Shown in pieces: positions 61,513-64,000 of a DNA stretch of 64,000 nt. Position 1 is the stretch's first letter; the number at the start of each line of letters is the position of its first letter. Location of the stretch: the NCBI GenBank assembly GCA_030530205.1, contig JAUMVK010000008.1:51334-115333 (forward strand). The letters are read 5' to 3'. Both the position numbers and the translations under genes were made by a program. Source of the DNA: RGIG3701 sp030530205. Lineage in GTDB: Bacteria; Planctomycetota; Planctomycetia; Pirellulales; Thermoguttaceae. The notes under the pieces are model-generated. The model was not told where the DNA came from, did not search any database, and saw only the letters and a program-made list of their open reading frames with translations.

Positions 61513-63106
61513 TTTCCGTGGGGCATGCAGATTCATGTAGATTAATGTTTAAAAGTGAGTTTTGTGTCGTAAAACAAGGCACTTCCTCATTTTCGTTCAT
61601 GTTTCTGCATGCTTCTGCATTGCAATGCTGACCTTTCTTGTGACCTATGAAATGACCTACCGTTTCGGTCTCGGAAGCCAGTTGGAAATTGGTCGATTTT
61701 ACTTGTAAATAATGTTTTTGCGCGACGGCGGGAGAGTTCCCAAGCAAGGCGGTGACGTCCTGAAGAGGGTACTTTTCCGCCTGTTCATCTCTCAAAAGTT
61801 GAATCCTTTTTTCCTGCTCCGCGTTGAGTCCAGCCAAGGCGGCACGACGTTCACGAAGTTTTTCCATGTCTTCAAAAGAAAGGGAATCTCTGACTTCGGC
61901 TTCATCAATGAGCTGCTTTAAAATCGCTTCACGTTCTGAAAATTCGGTCTTGATATTGTCGATTTTAACTGCCAGAGCGTTTTTGGAGGCTTCGGCCTCT
62001 TTGTCGTACATCTCTTGCAATTTGGCTTCATTTTCTTTGTATTCAGCCGAAAAATCAACGACTACTTTCCTCTTTTCCTGATTTTCCTGAAATTTCTGAC
62101 TTTCTTCGTCAATTTGCTTCTGAATTTCCTCGGCATTGTCAACATATCCAAAAGTGACATAAGTTCCAAAGGAACGCCAGGACCATGTTTTTGCATCTTT
62201 GAGTTTGCGACTCAAATCGTCAAGGTGTTCTTCCTGTGCCTGAATCGTTTTATTAAGTTCTTCAATTTCTTTTGCCCGCATCTTTTTTTTAAAATCTTTC
62301 ATTGCCTCAGTATTAACTAAGATTTTGCCTTTTTCTTCATCAAAGATAACAGCGTTATCCTTAAGGGTGATACCAAGCTCTTTCGCTTTTCTTTCAAGTT
62401 CATGATATGCATCTTTTGAGGCATTCAAATGTTCTGAAGACAAAGAAGTTTTGTTGCTATATTCTTCCAAAATTCCAATGCTCTTTTTCGCTGAATCTCG
62501 GTAGGAATCATGTCTCTTGCATAACTCTTCCAGTGCTTTGGCATTTTCTGCCACATTATCTTTAAATGCTCCAAATAACCACATGACACCGGTAACAGCC
62601 CCACCAACGGCTGCAAGACCAGCAATAAACCAAGTTAGAGGGCAACCAAACATTGCAGTATTGAGTAGCCATTGTGCTGCCCCAAGGGTTTTCACAGCAG
62701 TGGCTCCGGCATAGCTTGCTATAGTAGCAGCAGTTTGGGTCACTATATTTTGTTGACCTAAAACAGTGTTCATTTTATTTGCAATCGAATTTTGAATAAT
62801 TTGAAAAGTAAATAATCGACTTGCAAGTGCTGCCTTTTCCATCCAGGTCGATAATTGAGTAATATAAGGATATCCGGTTCCAAAAATTTTTAAAGACTTG
62901 CCAATAATAGAAAATGAATCACCAAGCTGTTTTCCATCATTAATTGCGCCTCCCAATGCCGATCTTAAAGTAGAGAGAAAGCTGGTAGTTTTCGATCCAA
63001 AATCATCTATCTGTGAACCAATATTAATTAGTGATTTTTGTACTTCATCACCATGTACATTCAACTTAACAAATGCCTCGCCGGCCTGAATCGCTTGGGA
63101 ACTCAT
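61484..63106 (-). CDS. Phage tape-measure-like protein, probably truncated
   Basis: 540 residues. The N-terminus QAIQAGEAFVKLNVHGDEVQ followed by SLINIGSQIDDFGSKTTSFL is the opening seen in planctomycete tape-measure-like proteins. A hydrophobic Ala/Gly-rich segment (about 140-185; LTWFIAGLAAVGGAVTGVMW) and a long charged coiled coil (about 190-460) follow. The last ~65 residues (from about 475) are Cys/Asn/His-rich and unlike the rest; the frame probably runs out of the gene into spacer DNA, ending in the intergenic repeat at 61457-61512. Intact homologs are usually longer. A G-rich RBS (AAGGGGGG) precedes the ATG. It is divergent from the small membrane-protein gene at 63176. Confidence 0.6.
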   Translation of the reverse strand: MSSQAIQAGEAFVKLNVHGDEVQKSLINIGSQIDDFGSKTTSFLSTLRSALGGAINDGKQLGDSFSIIGKSLKIFGTGYPYITQLSTWMEKAALASRLFTFQIIQNSIANKMNTVLGQQNIVTQTAATIASYAGATAVKTLGAAQWLLNTAMFGCPLTWFIAGLAAVGGAVTGVMWLFGAFKDNVAENAKALEELCKRHDSYRDSAKKSIGILEEYSNKTSLSSEHLNASKDAYHELERKAKELGITLKDNAVIFDEEKGKILVNTEAMKDFKKKMRAKEIEELNKTIQAQEEHLDDLSRKLKDAKTWSWRSFGTYVTFGYVDNAEEIQKQIDEESQKFQENQEKRKVVVDFSAEYKENEAKLQEMYDKEAEASKNALAVKIDNIKTEFSEREAILKQLIDEAEVRDSLSFEDMEKLRERRAALAGLNAEQEKRIQLLRDEQAEKYPLQDVTALLGNSPAVAQKHYLQVKSTNFQLASETETVGHFIGHKKGQHCNAEACRNMNENEEVPCFTTQNSLLNINLHESACPTESPSSVISAS

Positions 63107-63175
63107 AATACCCCCCCTTGTGTTTTTTTGAATTGTATGTTATATTTAATAAAAAATTTTTTTGAAAGGGAAAAA

Positions 63176-63556
63176 ATGAAAAACGAAAAATCTAATAAAC
63201 CTTTTTGGATTGAACATCCGGAATACTATCCTGATGGTCCGAATACCCATCTTAAAAAGAAACCCCAATTTAAACTTTATAAAAACAAATTTTTCTCGAT
63301 GCATACGTTAAAAACGTTAAAATCCTATACTATAGGATGTGCATGTTCCTTATTGGTTCTCTTATTAATTATTATGGTTCTGGTGGGGATTTTTTTAATT
63401 CTGGGTAAAATAGCTACTGTTATAGGATTAAAATGGAAACATATTCCATTCATTCTTTTGTTCGGTTGGCTATTAATGAAAGGACGACAAAAAATAATCA
63501 GTGATGGTGTCAAGGATGCTCTAAAGGAAACTGAAGAAGAACATCGAAATCGTTAA
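63176..63556 (+). CDS. Small membrane protein opposed to phage genes
   Basis: 126 residues from the ATG at 63176 (AAGGG ahead); the long frame from 63038 is an antisense reading of the tape-measure start. A hydrophilic N-terminus (KPFWIEHPEYYPDG) is followed by one strong membrane segment (GCACSLLVLLLIIMVLVGIF, about 54-76), a second shorter one (HIPFILLFGWLLM, about 93-105) and a charged tail (ALKETEEEHRNR). DNA here is much more AT-rich than the rest of the window. Its 3' end overlaps the stop of the phage-like ORF on the other strand by 4 bases. Its position is the same as that of the 18539-18811 gene relative to its tape measure. Function unknown. Confidence 0.65.
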   Translation: MKNEKSNKPFWIEHPEYYPDGPNTHLKKKPQFKLYKNKFFSMHTLKTLKSYTIGCACSLLVLLLIIMVLVGIFLILGKIATVIGLKWKHIPFILLFGWLLMKGRQKIISDGVKDALKETEEEHRNR

Positions 63557-63858
63557 TAAATCGCGTCCTTCCACAATTCCACGAGTTTTTCCCTGCTCTT
63601 TTCAAGGGCCGCGCTCATGAACGGTCGCGGTTCCACCTTGCCAACCTTTTTGGTAGTTGGAACCGTGCCGCGCAGCGCAAGCATTTTCTGATAGTTCCGT
63701 TCCGCAAGCGCCACTTCCTTTTCCGTTCTCAGGTGCCGCCAAACAACATAAATCGTTTGACTCCATCCCGCTGAAAGTTTTGGGATTTTCTGGTTTGGCA
63801 AGAGAGTTAAGAAGTGTGCCCATCTAAAAACGGCCAAATGATTTTCACGATATGGCAC
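63553..63858 (-). pseudogene. Phage HK97-gp10-like C-terminal remnant
   Basis: 101 codons from a GTG at 63858. The last ~25 residues, EPRPFMSAALEKSREKLVEL then WKDAIY, match the end of HK97-gp10/head-tail closure proteins (RPF.RPAL....EK). The first ~70 codons have no such resemblance and probably are not the original N-terminus. In phage order this gene precedes the tape measure, as here (minus strand). Interpreted as a decayed head-tail gene. Confidence 0.4.
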
Positions 63859-63977
63859 AAAAAAATCCCCAACCGGCTCAAACTATCTGGAAATGGCCGC
63901 AAAATCCAGAAATTGGTAAAGGAAAACAAGCGGGACCGTTTTCCAGGCTTGGCAAAACAATTTCTGAATATTTCTGA
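63852..63977 (+). CDS. Possible 41-codon ORF at the window edge
   Basis: ATG at 63852 reads MAQKNPQPAQTIWKWPQNPE and continues to GPFSRLGKTISEYF before TGA. Composition is protein-like but it overlaps the start of the opposed remnant and no RBS is clear. Low confidence; it may be a decayed piece. Confidence 0.2.
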   Translation: MAQKNPQPAQTIWKWPQNPEIGKGKQAGPFSRLGKTISEYF

Positions 63978-64000
63978 ATCTTTACAGAATAATTACAAAA

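Noticed and set aside
1..64000. tRNA, rRNA, tmRNA or riboswitch genes
   Set aside because: No cloverleaf, conserved rRNA block or recognised aptamer core was seen in the intergenic gaps; a tRNAscan-SE and Rfam search would be decisive.

Overview
The window reads as a planctomycete chromosome segment, roughly mid-50s % GC by eye, probably from a glycan-feeding, host- or particle-associated member of the Pirellulales/Thermoguttaceae type. The evidence is: a giant surface protein that opens with the LEVLEDRRLLSA export motif and closes with dockerin repeats; a DUF1559 pseudopilin-like protein with a GFTLVELLVVIAI N-terminus; four PEP-CTERM proteins; a ValRS with lineage-type insertions; and many secreted enzymes of polysaccharide and sugar metabolism. 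No rRNA, tRNA or CRISPR array was recognised.

Layout. 1-2618: the 3' part of a fatty-acyl-AMP ligase/ACP/alpha-oxoamine synthase fusion. 2746-6107: a two-gene minus-strand unit (beta-helix protein and M14 carboxypeptidase). 6224-9996: membrane protein, lipoprotein and LL-diaminopimelate aminotransferase. 10102-17952: two tandem paralogous autotransporter-repeat PEP-CTERM proteins. 18141-19430: a degraded phage tail locus (chaperone-like ORF, opposed small membrane protein, truncated tape measure). 19570-24760: valS and thrS, convergent around a shared terminator. 25006-27621: slyX, a PduS/RnfC-like Fe-S protein and a DUF1559-like protein. 27833-30031: a LamG/PEP-CTERM gene split by one in-frame TAG. 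30274-36753: a three-gene secreted glycan-degradation operon. 37237-41387: a pseudopilin-like protein and another PEP-CTERM protein. 41427-46492: esterase/DUF1080 fusion, pseudo-HtrA and two Tat-exported TIM-barrel isomerase-like proteins. 46551-48515: a large lipoprotein, divergent from a ~2590-residue metzincin/MBG-repeat/dockerin protein. 56708-61424: NtrC-type regulator, a conserved unknown, a NagB-like deaminase and an AlkP-like enzyme. 61484-64000: a second phage-tail remnant, AT-rich in its membrane-protein half.

How it fits together. The secreted hydrolases, lyase, esterase and NagB-like enzyme point to breakdown of acetylated and/or amino-sugar-containing or uronic polysaccharides. 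PEP-CTERM and dockerin proteins would decorate or link the cell surface. Intergenic DNA is rich in short palindromic repeat families, two of which recur several times.

The most unusual observations are these. (i) The two phage-tail remnants have the same layout: a small membrane-protein gene on the opposite strand immediately before a truncated tape-measure gene, and both tape-measure ORFs stop in or beside copies of the same intergenic repeat. (ii) TAG is almost absent as a stop codon, and the only in-frame TAG lies inside an otherwise intact PEP-CTERM gene. (iii) One secreted HtrA-like protein has lost all three catalytic residues. (iv) Acyl activation, carrier and alpha-oxoamine condensation are fused in one polypeptide.
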